Of a stretch of 55,464 bases of DNA, positions 14,868-23,886 are shown one piece after another; positions within the stretch are counted from its first letter, which is position 1; each line of letters begins with the position of its first letter. A model generated the notes under the pieces. The model had not been told where the DNA came from, did no database searches, and saw only the letters and a program-made list of their open reading frames with translations. Made by a program: the position numbers and the translations under genes. Source of the DNA: CAZCQP01 sp964500895 (lineage in GTDB: Bacteria; Bacillota; Clostridia; Lachnospirales; JAISER01); assembly GCA_964500895.1 (NCBI GenBank), contig CAZCQP010000015.1, forward strand, positions 1-55,464, given 5' to 3'.

Positions 14868-17699
14868 TTATTCTTCAAGCAGTTGCTTTAAATAGTGCCC
14901 AGTGTAGGAGTTCTTGTTGCGAACCACTTCCTCCGGGGTGCCGGTGGCCACAATGCGGCCACCTTTGTCGCCCCCTTCGGGGCCTAAGTCGATGATATAA
15001 TCGGCTGTTTTAATCACGTCTAAGTTGTGTTCAATAACCACCACGGTGTTGCCGCCCTCGGACAAAGTTTGCAAAATGCCAATCAGCTTGTGCACATCGG
15101 CGGCATGAAGGCCGGTGGTGGGTTCGTCCAGCACGTACATGGTTTTGCCTGTGTTCCGTTTGGAAAGCTCTGTGGCCAGCTTCACCCGCTGGGCTTCGCC
15201 GCCGGAAAGGGTGGTGGAGGCTTGCCCCAGCTTCACATAAGAAAGGCCCACGTCGTTAATGGTTTGCAGCTTGTCCCGCAAACGGGGCAGGTTTTCAAAG
15301 AATTTCAGCGCTTCTTCCACGGTCATGTCCAGCACGTCTGCAATGGTTTTGCCTTTGTACTTCACTTCCAGCGTTTCCCGGTTGTACCGTTTGCCGCCGC
15401 AAGTTTCACAAGGGACGTAAATGTCCGGCAAAAAGTGCATTTCAATTTTAATGATGCCGTCTCCGGCACAAGCTTCGCACCGGCCGCCTTTTACGTTAAA
15501 GCTGAACCGGCCTTTTTGGTAACCCCGCATTTTGGCCTCTGTTGTTTGGGCGAACAAGTCCCGAATCAGGTCGAACAGGCCGGTATATGTGGCGGGGTTA
15601 GAGCGTGGGGTGCGGCCAATGGGGGACTGATCGATGTTGATGATTTTGTCCAGCCGTTCCACCCCCAACAGGGCTTCGTGCTTGCCTGCCTTCATTTTAG
15701 CACGGTTTAAGTCTTTCGCCAACCGTTTATACAAAATTTCGTTCACCAAAGAGGATTTGCCGGAGCCGGAAACCCCGGTAACGCAAGTGAACACCCCCAT
15801 GGGAATTTCCACATCTATGCCTTTTAGGTTGTTTTCCGTGGCGCCCTTAATGACCAGCTTGTGTTCCCCAAGCTTGCGCCGTTCTTTGGGCACCTCTATT
15901 TTTTTGCGCCCGCTTAAATACGCCCCGGTTAAGGAGTGTTCGCATTTCAGCAGTTCTTCCGGGGTTCCGGCGAACACCACTTCGCCCCCGTGAAGCCCGG
16001 CATAGGGGCCAATGTCTACGATATAATCCGCTTGCATCATGGTGTCCGAATCGTGCTCTACCACAATGAGGGTGTTGCCAATGTTTTTTAAGTGGTGCAG
16101 GGTTTTTAAGAGCCGGTCATTGTCCCGCTGGTGCAGACCAATGGAAGGCTCGTCCAAAATGTACACCACCCCCACCAGCCCGGACCCAATTTGGGTGGCC
16201 AGCCGAATGCGCTGTGCTTCCCCGCCAGACAAGGTGCTGGCCGCTCGGGACAAAGTGAGGTAATCCAACCCCACGTCCACCAAAAAGCCGGTGCGGGCGT
16301 GAATTTCCTTTAAAATTTGGTCGGCAATTAAAAGCTGTGTTTCCGTGAGCTGTAAGCTGTTAAAGAAGGCTTGCACCCGGGCCACCGTCATGTCTGTAAT
16401 ATCTGAAATGTTTTGGTTGCCAATGGTCACCGCCAGCACCTCTGGCTTTAACCGCTTGCCCTTGCAGGTGGGGCACAGGTTGCTGGTCATCAGGCTTTCG
16501 TATTCCTGGCGCATGTATTCAGAGGAGGTTTCTTTGTACCGGCGCATCAGGCTGTTTACAATGCCTTCAAACCGCCAGTCGTAGGTTTTAACTGCCCCGC
16601 CTCCTTCATATTCAATGGTGATTTTTTTGTCCCCGGTGCCGTATAAAATAATGTCTTTCACCTTTTGGGGCAAATCCACGTAAGGGGTGTCCGGGTCGAA
16701 GTTGTATTCCCGTGCCAGCGCCCGGTATAAGGAGTTGGAAATGCTGCCGTCGGATTGGCTGGAATTAAAGCCGGGGGCAACCACCGCCCCTTGCATCAAG
16801 CTTAAACGGGGGTCTGGTACCAGCAGTTCCGGGTCTATTTTCATTTGGGTGCCCAGTCCGGTGCAGTCCGGGCAAGCGCCGGAAGGGTTGTTGAAGGAAA
16901 ACAGCCTGGGTTCCAGTTCTTCCAAACTAACGCCGCAGTCTGGGCAGGAAAAGTTTTGGCTGAAGGTAAGCTGTTCTTCGCCGTTCACATCCACCACCAG
17001 CAGCCCGCCTGTTAAGTGCATTACCGTTTCGATAGACTCCGACAGCCGTTTTTGTATTTCTGGCTTCACAATCAGCCTGTCCACCACAATTTCAATGGTG
17101 TGCTTTTTATTTTTTTCCAGCTTGATTTCATCGGTTAATTCCATAATCTGCCCATCAACACGCACCCGAATGTATCCGTTGCGTTTGGCATCTTCTAAAA
17201 GCTTTACGTGTTCCCCTTTGCGGCCCCGCACTACCGGGGCTAAAAGTTGCAGCTTGGCCCCTTGGGGCAACGCCAGAATCTGGTCCACCATTTGGTCTAC
17301 CGTTTGCTTTTTAACCTCTTTGCCGCAAACGGGGCAATGGGGGATGCCCACACGGGCAAAAAGCAGCCGCAAATAGTCGTAAATTTCTGTTACCGTGCCC
17401 ACGGTGGAGCGGGGGTTGTGGTTGGTGGTTTTCTGGTCGATGGAAATGGCCGGAGAAAGCCCTTCAATGAAGTCCACATTGGGTTTTTCCATCTGCCCCA
17501 AAAATTGCCGGGCGTAAGCAGACAGAGACTCCACATACCGCCGCTGCCCTTCGGCGTAAATGGTGTCGAAGGCCAAAGAAGACTTGCCCGAGCCGGACAG
17601 CCCGGTGAACACCACAAACTGGTCTCTGGGGATTTCTAAGTCAATATTTTTCAAGTTGTGCTCTCTGGCGCCTTTAATGATGATTTTATTTTGTGCCAT
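14868..17699 (-). CDS. uvrA: Excinuclease ABC subunit A
   Basis: Damage-recognition ATPase of nucleotide excision repair, 943 residues. Two ABC modules are seen: the first Walker A GLSGSGKSSL near residue 32 and the second GVSGSGKSSL near 640, with signatures LSGGEAQRIRLA and LSGGEAQRVKLA. Zinc-binding cysteine pairs appear in the insertion (CPDCGV...CPDC) and in the second module (CEACAGDG...CETC). All features of a standard UvrA are intact. AGAGAGG lies 5 nt before ATG 17699, 11 bp downstream of uvrB, so the two form one operon. Confidence 0.97.
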   Translation of the reverse strand: MAQNKIIIKGAREHNLKNIDLEIPRDQFVVFTGLSGSGKSSLAFDTIYAEGQRRYVESLSAYARQFLGQMEKPNVDFIEGLSPAISIDQKTTNHNPRSTVGTVTEIYDYLRLLFARVGIPHCPVCGKEVKKQTVDQMVDQILALPQGAKLQLLAPVVRGRKGEHVKLLEDAKRNGYIRVRVDGQIMELTDEIKLEKNKKHTIEIVVDRLIVKPEIQKRLSESIETVMHLTGGLLVVDVNGEEQLTFSQNFSCPDCGVSLEELEPRLFSFNNPSGACPDCTGLGTQMKIDPELLVPDPRLSLMQGAVVAPGFNSSQSDGSISNSLYRALAREYNFDPDTPYVDLPQKVKDIILYGTGDKKITIEYEGGGAVKTYDWRFEGIVNSLMRRYKETSSEYMRQEYESLMTSNLCPTCKGKRLKPEVLAVTIGNQNISDITDMTVARVQAFFNSLQLTETQLLIADQILKEIHARTGFLVDVGLDYLTLSRAASTLSGGEAQRIRLATQIGSGLVGVVYILDEPSIGLHQRDNDRLLKTLHHLKNIGNTLIVVEHDSDTMMQADYIVDIGPYAGLHGGEVVFAGTPEELLKCEHSLTGAYLSGRKKIEVPKERRKLGEHKLVIKGATENNLKGIDVEIPMGVFTCVTGVSGSGKSSLVNEILYKRLAKDLNRAKMKAGKHEALLGVERLDKIINIDQSPIGRTPRSNPATYTGLFDLIRDLFAQTTEAKMRGYQKGRFSFNVKGGRCEACAGDGIIKIEMHFLPDIYVPCETCGGKRYNRETLEVKYKGKTIADVLDMTVEEALKFFENLPRLRDKLQTINDVGLSYVKLGQASTTLSGGEAQRVKLATELSKRNTGKTMYVLDEPTTGLHAADVHKLIGILQTLSEGGNTVVVIEHNLDVIKTADYIIDLGPEGGDKGGRIVATGTPEEVVRNKNSYTGHYLKQLLEE

Positions 17700-17710
17700 A
17701 TATACCTCTC

Positions 17711-19693
17711 TTAACTATATAAATGCTTTTTAAGTTCCAGCAATTCGTCCCGGATGGTGGCCGCCCGCTCGAAATGCAAGTCCAGGGCGGCTTGTTTCAT
17801 GTCCATTTCCAGCTTCTTCACCAGTTTTTTCAGTTCATCGGTGCTCATAGATTCTGGGTCTTTCTTCAAGCCGTTTGCTTTGGTTTTTTCTGTTACTTCT
17901 TCACCGGCACGGATGATGTCCCGCACCTTTTTAATGATGGTGGTGGGGGTGATGCCGTGTTTTTCGTTGTACGCCATTTGAATGGAGCGGCGGCGGTTGG
18001 TTTCGTCCATGGCTCTGCGCATAGAGTCCGTGATGACATCCGCATACATGATCACTTTGGCTTCTGCATTTCTGGCCGCCCGGCCAATGGTTTGAATGAG
18101 GGAGGTTTCCGAACGCAAAAACCCTTCTTTGTCTGCATCCAAAATGGCCACCAGCGCTGTTTCTGGAATGTCCAAGCCTTCCCGCAGCAGGTTAATGCCC
18201 ACCAGCACATCGAACAAGTCCATGCGCAAATCCCGTATAATTTCCAGCCGGGTTAAGGTGTCAATGTCTGAGTGCAAATATTTCACCCGCACCCCATGTT
18301 CTTTTAAATAGTCGGTCAAGTCTTCCGCCATTTTTTTGGTGAGGGTGGTGACCAGTGTTTTAAACCCTTTATCCGTGGTTTTATTAATTTCGTGCATCAA
18401 GTCGTCAATCTGCCCGGTAACAGGGTGAATGAAAATTTCTGGGTCTAGCAAGCCGGTTGGGCGGATGATTTGTTCCACGGTGGCGGTAGCATGTTCCTTT
18501 TCATACACGGAAGGGGTGGCAGATACAAATAACATCTGATTGATTTTGGTTTCAAATTCATTAAATTTCAGCGGCCGGTTGTCCAGGGCGGAAGGCAGCC
18601 GGAAGCCGAAGTCCACCAGCGTGGTTTTCCGGGACTTATCCCCTTCGTACATGCCCCGCACCTGGGGGATGGACACGTGGGATTCATCCACAATGAGCAG
18701 GTAGTCTTCCGGGAAGTAGTCCAGCAGGGTATGGGGGGTACTGCCCGGCGGCCGCTGGGAAAGGTGCCGGGAATAGTTTTCAATGCCCGAACAAAAGCCC
18801 ATTTCCCGCATCATTTCAATGTCGAAATTGGTACGCTGCATAATGCGCTGGGCTTCTAACAGCTTGTCCTGAGATTTAAACAAAGACACTTGCCCTTTTA
18901 ACTCGTCTTCAATGGAAGCAATAGCCAACTCCAATTTTTCCCTGGTGGTCACGTAATGGGAAGCGGGGAAGATGGTGACATGGTTTAAATATTGGGTCAC
19001 TTCTCCTGTGAGGGGGTGAAACTCCACAATGCGCTCCACCTCGTCCCCAAAAAACTCCACCCGGTAGGCAATGTCGGAGGAATAGGCGGGGAAAATTTCC
19101 ACCACGTCCCCCCGCACACGAAAAACACCCCGAATGAAGTTTTGGTCGTTGCGGTCGTACTGAATGTCTAAAAGCCGGCGCATACATTCGTCCCGGTCTT
19201 TAATCATTCCCGGGCGCAGGGTTAAGCACATGGCGTTATAGTCGATAGGGTCACCCAAGCCGTAAATGCAGGAGACGCTGGCAATGATGATCACGTCTTG
19301 GCGTTCAAAAAGGGCGGCGGTGGCGGAATGGCGCAGTTTATCTATTTCATCGTTCACGGAGGAATCTTTTTCAATGTAGGTGTCGCTGGAGGGTACATAC
19401 GCCTCCGGTTGGTAATAATCGTAGTAGCTGACAAAGTATTCCACGGCGTTGTTGGGGAAAAACTCTTTAAATTCGCTGTACAGCTGGGCGGCCAGTGTTT
19501 TGTTGTGGGCCAGCACCAGGGTGGGTTTTTGCAGCCGTTCTATAATATTGGCCATGGTAAAAGTTTTGCCTGAACCGGTTACTCCTAAAAGGGTTTGAAA
19601 TTTTTCCCCGCACAAAAAGCCCTTCGCCAATTTGTCTATGGCTTGGGGCTGGTCGCCGGTGGGCTTATATTCAGATACAATTTTGAAATCCAT
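17711..19693 (-). CDS. uvrB: Excinuclease ABC subunit B
   Basis: Helicase-like core subunit of nucleotide excision repair, 660 residues. Walker A GVTGSGKTF lies near residue 40, the beta-hairpin region YYDYYQPEAY follows, then helicase motifs DESH, LLREGLDIPE and QTIGRAARN, and the C-terminal UVR domain (about 620-660) that contacts UvrA/UvrC. The start is ATG 19693, with GAGGTGA 6 nt upstream; a GTG at 19702 lies on that site. It is the first gene of uvrB-uvrA-dcd. Confidence 0.97.
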   Translation of the reverse strand: MDFKIVSEYKPTGDQPQAIDKLAKGFLCGEKFQTLLGVTGSGKTFTMANIIERLQKPTLVLAHNKTLAAQLYSEFKEFFPNNAVEYFVSYYDYYQPEAYVPSSDTYIEKDSSVNDEIDKLRHSATAALFERQDVIIIASVSCIYGLGDPIDYNAMCLTLRPGMIKDRDECMRRLLDIQYDRNDQNFIRGVFRVRGDVVEIFPAYSSDIAYRVEFFGDEVERIVEFHPLTGEVTQYLNHVTIFPASHYVTTREKLELAIASIEDELKGQVSLFKSQDKLLEAQRIMQRTNFDIEMMREMGFCSGIENYSRHLSQRPPGSTPHTLLDYFPEDYLLIVDESHVSIPQVRGMYEGDKSRKTTLVDFGFRLPSALDNRPLKFNEFETKINQMLFVSATPSVYEKEHATATVEQIIRPTGLLDPEIFIHPVTGQIDDLMHEINKTTDKGFKTLVTTLTKKMAEDLTDYLKEHGVRVKYLHSDIDTLTRLEIIRDLRMDLFDVLVGINLLREGLDIPETALVAILDADKEGFLRSETSLIQTIGRAARNAEAKVIMYADVITDSMRRAMDETNRRRSIQMAYNEKHGITPTTIIKKVRDIIRAGEEVTEKTKANGLKKDPESMSTDELKKLVKKLEMDMKQAALDLHFERAATIRDELLELKKHLYS

Positions 19694-19847
19694 TGGCTTC
19701 ACCTCGTATGGGAACCATTATACCACAAAGTTCGCCAATGGAAAAGAGATTTAAACATTTGTTCGTAAGAAAGGAAAAGATTACTAACCCTTAGGCTCAT
19801 ATTTTGGCTGGTTGAAGCCATAATAGTAGCAAAGGAGGGATTATGTC

Positions 19848-19964
19848 ATGCCTGATAAAAACAAGAAATCTAAAAACAAAAAAGACAAATCCAATAAAGG
19901 CCATGACGAGGAACATCACCGGCTAGAGAGCCTGCTAAACGCCGGGATTATGACCGTGCTTTAA
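19848..19964 (+). CDS. Small lysine-rich protein, 38 residues
   Basis: Too short for usual ORF calling. ATG 19848 has AGGAGG 9 nt upstream (19833-19838), an ideal site. The protein is a run of Lys/Asn/Asp (about residues 3-17) followed by a His/Glu-rich patch and a short hydrophobic end (LLNAGIMTVL). I do not recognise the family. An overlapping frame from ATG 19843 gives 27 residues but has poorer spacing (4 nt). A short spore or nucleic-acid-binding protein would fit the composition, but nothing in the sequence proves that. Confidence 0.5.
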   Translation: MPDKNKKSKNKKDKSNKGHDEEHHRLESLLNAGIMTVL

Positions 19965-19979
19965 TAGAATGTGGAGGCA

Positions 19980-20216
19980 TTAGTAATCGTGCCTGTCCCC
20001 CACCTTGGAGCCACAATCCTCGAAAATGCAAATAATTTCTTCAATGCATTCATAATCTGAAAGGCTGTCATTCTCAAGGGCAGCCTTTATTTTAGATAAT
20101 ATTTGAAAGCACGTAAGCTCCACAAGCTCTTTGGCATTCACAGATAGATTGGGAAAAACAATCTGAATTTCTTCATTTTCCAATGCTTTTGCCAATACAT
20201 CTTTTAAAAGCTCCAT
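19980..20216 (-). CDS. Small acidic protein of unknown function
   Basis: A 78-residue, acidic, cysteine-containing protein with predicted helices (ELLKDVLAKALENEE; CFQILSKIKAALEND) and no membrane segment. GAGGTGGAG lies just before ATG 20216, and a strong promoter sits upstream. It is divergent from the Cro/C1 regulator at 20306 with a palindrome in its promoter, so it is probably the regulator's target. The reading frame, ribosome binding site and promoter together argue that it is real. I do not assign a function. Confidence 0.7.
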   Translation of the reverse strand: MELLKDVLAKALENEEIQIVFPNLSVNAKELVELTCFQILSKIKAALENDSLSDYECIEEIICIFEDCGSKVGDRHDY

Positions 20217-20233
20217 TTCTCCACCTCACGCTT

Positions 20234-20262
20234 AATTTATCGCCAAATGGCGCTAATGTCAA
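20234..20262 (-). promoter_or_regulatory. Promoter with palindromic operator
   Basis: Minus-strand TTGACA (20257-20262) and TAAATT (20234-20239) with a 17-bp spacer. Inside the spacer lies the palindrome CGCCA-AA-TGGCG (20241-20252). A repressor bound there would block the promoter of the 78-residue gene. The divergent Cro/C1-type regulator is the obvious candidate; this is inferred from position. Confidence 0.7.
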
Positions 20263-20305
20263 GTTCCTTGCGGTTAATACGTTAATATATAGAGAGGTGA
20301 TTGGC

Positions 20306-20545
20306 TTGTTCATTAAACGGTTAAGGGATATAAGAGAGGACAATGACCTAACTCAGTCGGACGTGGCAAGACTTTTACACATTAGGCAAAATGTATATTC
20401 AAGATATGAAACCGGTTACCGCACGTTGCCTTTAGAATATCTCGTCATTTTGGCGGATTTCTACAAGACATCCACCGATTATATATTAGGTAGAACGGAT
20501 GTGTGTATGCCCTATGAGCCAAAACAACACAAAAAGGAACTTTAG
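20306..20545 (+). CDS. Cro/C1-type (XRE) regulator, first copy
   Basis: A 79-residue single-domain HTH protein: RLRDIREDNDLTQSDVARLL (helices 1-2), HIRQNVYSRYETGYRTLP (recognition helix region), and the C-terminal YKTSTDYILGRTD shared with a large family of small Firmicutes repressors. The start is TTG 20306, 8 nt after GAGG; the long upstream extension of the open frame overlaps the divergent gene and is not expected to be translated. It ends 130 bp before a similar second regulator. Confidence 0.85.
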   Translation: MFIKRLRDIREDNDLTQSDVARLLHIRQNVYSRYETGYRTLPLEYLVILADFYKTSTDYILGRTDVCMPYEPKQHKKEL

Positions 20546-20578
20546 CAGCACCCTTTGTGTGCACCCCTTCAAAACAAT

Positions 20579-20618
20579 AGAACAAAACAATCTAAAAGTC
20601 AATAGGGTGTTTTGTTCT
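20579..20618. repeat. 10-bp inverted repeat between the two XRE genes
   Basis: AGAACAAAAC (20579-20588) and GTTTTGTTCT (20609-20618) are perfect inverted copies separated by 20 bp. This may be an operator with half-sites on the same helix face, or a weak terminator of the first regulator gene. There is no clear T tract. Confidence 0.6.
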
Positions 20619-20675
20619 GTTACATAATGGTCATGCAGTTTAGTTTTATTTATTACAAATAGGGGTTGTTAATGT

Positions 20676-20906
20676 ATGGTTTACGAAAGAATTAAGACTT
20701 TAAGAGAAAGCAAAAATTTAACACAGTCTGTGCTTGGAAAATACATAAACGTGACCCAGCGCACGTATTCTTATTACGAAAACGGCAAACGGACGATTCC
20801 GCCGGAGGTGTTAATCCGGCTGGCAAACTTCCATAACACCAGCGTGGATTATATTTTGGGGATGACAGACAACCCGAAACCTTATGAAGCCACCACAAAC
20901 CCATGA
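20676..20906 (+). CDS. Cro/C1-type (XRE) regulator, second copy
   Basis: A 76-residue HTH protein related to the first regulator: RIKTLRESKNLTQSVLGKYI, TQRTYSYYENGKRTIPPEVL and NTSVDYILGMTDNPKPYE align with the corresponding parts of the neighbour. ATG 20676 follows AGGGG by 11 nt; ATG 20672 is out of frame. The pair probably arose by duplication. Single-domain proteins of this type usually repress their own small regulon. Confidence 0.85.
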   Translation: MVYERIKTLRESKNLTQSVLGKYINVTQRTYSYYENGKRTIPPEVLIRLANFHNTSVDYILGMTDNPKPYEATTNP

Positions 20907-20922
20907 AGGCTGTGTGCCGTGT

Positions 20923-20953
20923 CGATTAAACGCACTTTTAGTGCGTTTAATCG
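20923..20953. terminator. 14-bp perfect hairpin between convergent genes
   Basis: CGATTAAACGCACT (20923-20936) pairs fully with AGTGCGTTTAATCG (20940-20953) around a 3-nt loop. It lies between the convergent XRE gene and sdaAA and probably ends transcription from one or both sides, although the T tract is poor. Confidence 0.65.
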
Positions 20954-20978
20954 AGTATCCAGTTAAGGTAGGGTATTT

Positions 20979-21854
20979 TTAAACCTGGCCTTGTCTTTTA
21001 GCAATCTCCTGGCCGGTTTTGGTGGCTGCAATGCCCCCTTTGGCCGTTTCCCGCAACGTTTCCGGCATAGCCCGACCCACTTGATCCATAGCCAAAATCA
21101 CTTCATCCACGGGGATGATGCTTTCAATACCGGCCAAAGCCAATTCGGCCGCTGCTACGGCAATGGCGGCACTGCTTGCATTACGAATGACGCAAGGTTC
21201 TTCCACCAGCCCGGCCACCGGGTCGCACACCAAGCCCATCAGGCTTTTTAAAGCATGAGCAGCGGCATGGCCGCAAGCCGTGGGGCTTCCCCCTAAAATT
21301 TCCACCAATGCACTGGCAGACATGGCGGCGGATGCACCGCATTCGGCTTGGCATCCCCCTCTTGCACCGGCAATGGAAGCGTTTTTGGCAATGACCATGC
21401 CCACGGCGGAAGCATTAAAAAGCCCCATCACCAAAGTTTCGTCCGACAGTTGACGTTGGTTTTGCAACGTGAGCAAACAGGCGGGTAAAATGCCGCTGCT
21501 TCCCGCAGTGGGGGCGGCTACAATTTTGCCCATGCAGGCGTTTAATTCTGATACGGCCAGGGCGTTGACCATCAAGTTGCCTAAAAATGAACCGGCCAGG
21601 CTTTCCGGGCTGTTCAGATGGTTTTTCACCTTGGCGGCCATCCCGCCAACCAGGCCGCTGGTAGAACGCAAATCTTTATTCAACCCGTTTTGAACGGACT
21701 CTTTCATCACCTGTAACCGACTGGCCATTTCGGCGTACACCGTCTCTGGGCTTACTTCCATTTCCTGGGCGGTGTAGTCCAGGGCCAGCTGGGAGATGGT
21801 GGTTTTTTCTTTTTCTGCTTTTTCAATCAATTGTTCCAGTGTGTCAAATAACAT
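20979..21854 (-). CDS. sdaAA: L-serine dehydratase, alpha subunit
   Basis: Catalytic subunit of the [4Fe-4S] L-serine deaminase, which turns serine into pyruvate and ammonia. The 291-residue protein has the family landmarks APTAGSSGILPACL, GARGGCQAECGAS and CDPVAGLVEEPCVIRN, which hold the cysteines that ligate the cluster. AAGGAGAT lies upstream of ATG 21854. It follows sdaAB by 18 bp, forming the two-gene unit usual in Gram-positive bacteria. It feeds pyruvate and acetyl-CoA to fermentation. Confidence 0.96.
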   Translation of the reverse strand: MLFDTLEQLIEKAEKEKTTISQLALDYTAQEMEVSPETVYAEMASRLQVMKESVQNGLNKDLRSTSGLVGGMAAKVKNHLNSPESLAGSFLGNLMVNALAVSELNACMGKIVAAPTAGSSGILPACLLTLQNQRQLSDETLVMGLFNASAVGMVIAKNASIAGARGGCQAECGASAAMSASALVEILGGSPTACGHAAAHALKSLMGLVCDPVAGLVEEPCVIRNASSAAIAVAAAELALAGIESIIPVDEVILAMDQVGRAMPETLRETAKGGIAATKTGQEIAKRQGQV

Positions 21855-21872
21855 GTCAAATCTCCTTTAAGC

Positions 21873-22541
21873 TTAAGCTTGGCCAAGGCCTGTGATGATG
21901 GTGGCTGTGTGGATGTTTGGAAGCGCCAGCACATCCGATGTTAGGCTTTTTTTCAGGGTGCCGTCGGTTTCAATAACCATAATGGCGGGGCCGCTTTTTC
22001 GGGAGCGGTACACCTTCATGTTGGCAATGTTAATGCCCTTTTTGGCCAACACCCCGGAAACGAGGGCAATGGCACCGGGGGTGTCTTCGTGGTGAATGAC
22101 CAGGGTGTCGTACTGGCCGTTGAAGGATACCTCTGTGCCGTTTATTTGCCGCACCATAATGTTGCCGCCGCCCACAGATTCAGCCAGCACGCTTAAAGGT
22201 TCGCCGCTGGCACCGGTGGCTTCTACAACCAGTGTATTGGGGTGGGCGTTGGGCAAGTCCACAGGTTCAAAGGTAATGGCAATGCCTTTTTCTTCTGCAA
22301 GGGACAGGCTGCTTTTAAGGCGTTCGTCTTGAGGCTGGAAACCCAGCAGCCCACCAACAATGGCCTTGTCGCTGCCGTGGCCTTTGTATGTGGCGGCAAA
22401 AGAGCCGTGAAACTTCACCGTGGCAGAAACGGGAACGCCACCCAGCATGTTGTGTACCACGTTGCCAATGCGCACCACACCGGCGGTGTGGGAACTGGAA
22501 GGCCCCACCATTACCGGGCCAATGATGTCAAAAATGTTCAT
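21873..22541 (-). CDS. sdaAB: L-serine dehydratase, beta subunit
   Basis: The small subunit (222 residues) of the iron-sulfur serine dehydratase. It begins with FDIIGPVMVGPSSSHTAG, the serine dehydratase beta-domain signature, and ends with an ACT domain (about 148-222, LVIHHEDTPGAIALVSGVLA) that may sense amino acids. The start is ATG 22541 after GGAGGACATCT. It is the first gene of the sdaAB-sdaAA operon. Confidence 0.95.
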   Translation of the reverse strand: MNIFDIIGPVMVGPSSSHTAGVVRIGNVVHNMLGGVPVSATVKFHGSFAATYKGHGSDKAIVGGLLGFQPQDERLKSSLSLAEEKGIAITFEPVDLPNAHPNTLVVEATGASGEPLSVLAESVGGGNIMVRQINGTEVSFNGQYDTLVIHHEDTPGAIALVSGVLAKKGINIANMKVYRSRKSGPAIMVIETDGTLKKSLTSDVLALPNIHTATIITGLGQA

Positions 22542-22618
22542 AGATGTCCTCCGTTAACAATGATGCAGTTATAAACTGTATTATGTGACATGTGTGTTGT
22601 ATTCATGTGCTTCAACGC

Positions 22619-22648
22619 AAAAAAGCGAGAGGACAAGCCCCCCGCTTT
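22619..22648 (-). terminator. Terminator of the ABC importer operon
   Basis: On the minus strand AAAGCGGGGGG pairs with CCTCTCGCTTT (with two G-U pairs) around a 5-nt loop and is followed by TTTTTT. It lies directly after the stop of the last permease gene. Confidence 0.8.
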
Positions 22649-22650
22649 AA

Positions 22651-23886
22651 TTATTTTTTATTGTTTTTATTTTGCCGCCAAGCGTGCATCATCAAGGAGA
22701 CACAAATGACGCCATAGGCCACGAACACCCGGAAGTATTCACCAAGCTGGGCGTTGTTCAGCAAATATTTGCCGGCCAATGGTGAAATGACGAAAAGGGT
22801 GTGGAACAAAATCATACCGATAATGGCCTGGGTATTGGTGGCTTTATACACGGTAGCACCGCCAACCAGCAGAGATGCCCCTGCAAAAAGCCCCACTTGC
22901 TCATGGGCGCCGTAAGTTTGCATGGTGCCAATGTTTTGCAAAGAAATCAGTTGCCCCCAAGAGGCCAGCACCGTGGAAATCATAATGGCGATGATACGGG
23001 TGCGTTCCACATTAATACCGGCTGCATTGGCCACCACACGGTTTTGGCCAACAGTACGCATGGCGTGGCCGAAGCGGGTGGTTAATATAAGGTTGTTAAA
23101 GAGCAGGGCCAGCATAATCATGCCAAAGGTGGCCATAGGAATGTTAATATAATACAAAGTGGCGTAGTATTTAGGGATGCAGCAAAAGCCAAGCAGAACC
23201 AGACACAGAACGATGATGCCCATGCGCTTATTCTTGTTTAACATATTGCCAGCTTTCTTTTCTTTCAGCAGGTTATAAATCTGCCAAGTCACTGCAAGGG
23301 CGATAAGGGCAAAGATAACGATAATGGCAGACATTTGGTACAGCTTATCAAAACCATATTTGACGCTTTCGTTCAGGTCGATGGTATTTTTAATGCCCCT
23401 GCCCCCGGAAATCATAATCTTTTTGTTCACCATGGGGATGATGGTGCCAAAAGCAAACAAGGTGATGAACTGGTAAATACCGTTGGAAAAATAGCCCATA
23501 ATTAAGCTGCCAATCATTTCCTGGCCTTTCATGCGGTTTAAAAGGTTGCCGCAAAGGAACCCAAAAATCATAGACAATGGGGTACAAATGAGCATGACCA
23601 CCAAAATGCCCTGGATGCCGGAAATGCCCCAATGGGTGACCAAAATGATGCCCAGTTGGGCGGTCATGGCCCCAATAACAATACCGAAGTTAATGCCCAT
23701 GCCCGCTACAATAGGCACGATAAGGGCCAGCACAATAAAGGAATTTCTGAAAATACGGGTGGTGAGCTCACCGGCTAAAAAGTTGAAGCTGGCTCTGGAT
23801 GCCCAGATTCCCCCCACGCACAACACAATAAACATGAGCAAAACAGCGTTGTCTATGCAAAATTGCTTAATTTTATCTTTAGACAT
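22651..23886 (-). CDS. ABC transporter permease, RbsC/BPD_transp_2 type
   Basis: A 411-residue integral membrane protein with about ten hydrophobic helices. The cytoplasmic coupling segment NRVVANAAGINVERTRIIAIMIST is typical of the sugar/nucleoside-type (BPD_transp_2) permeases. It is the third component of the transporter encoded upstream; its start (ATG 23886) overlaps the preceding permease gene by 8 bp. Length is greater than RbsC (about 320) because of extra loops. The substrate is unknown; it should follow that of the DUF3798 lipoprotein. Confidence 0.85.
   Translation of the reverse strand: MSKDKIKQFCIDNAVLLMFIVLCVGGIWASRASFNFLAGELTTRIFRNSFIVLALIVPIVAGMGINFGIVIGAMTAQLGIILVTHWGISGIQGILVVMLICTPLSMIFGFLCGNLLNRMKGQEMIGSLIMGYFSNGIYQFITLFAFGTIIPMVNKKIMISGGRGIKNTIDLNESVKYGFDKLYQMSAIIVIFALIALAVTWQIYNLLKEKKAGNMLNKNKRMGIIVLCLVLLGFCCIPKYYATLYYINIPMATFGMIMLALLFNNLILTTRFGHAMRTVGQNRVVANAAGINVERTRIIAIMISTVLASWGQLISLQNIGTMQTYGAHEQVGLFAGASLLVGGATVYKATNTQAIIGMILFHTLFVISPLAGKYLLNNAQLGEYFRVFVAYGVICVSLMMHAWRQNKNNKK

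Noticed and set aside
15027..15710. Long plus-strand frames opposite uvrA (also 16687-17376)
   Set aside because: They are mirror frames of the conserved uvrA coding sequence without start signals.
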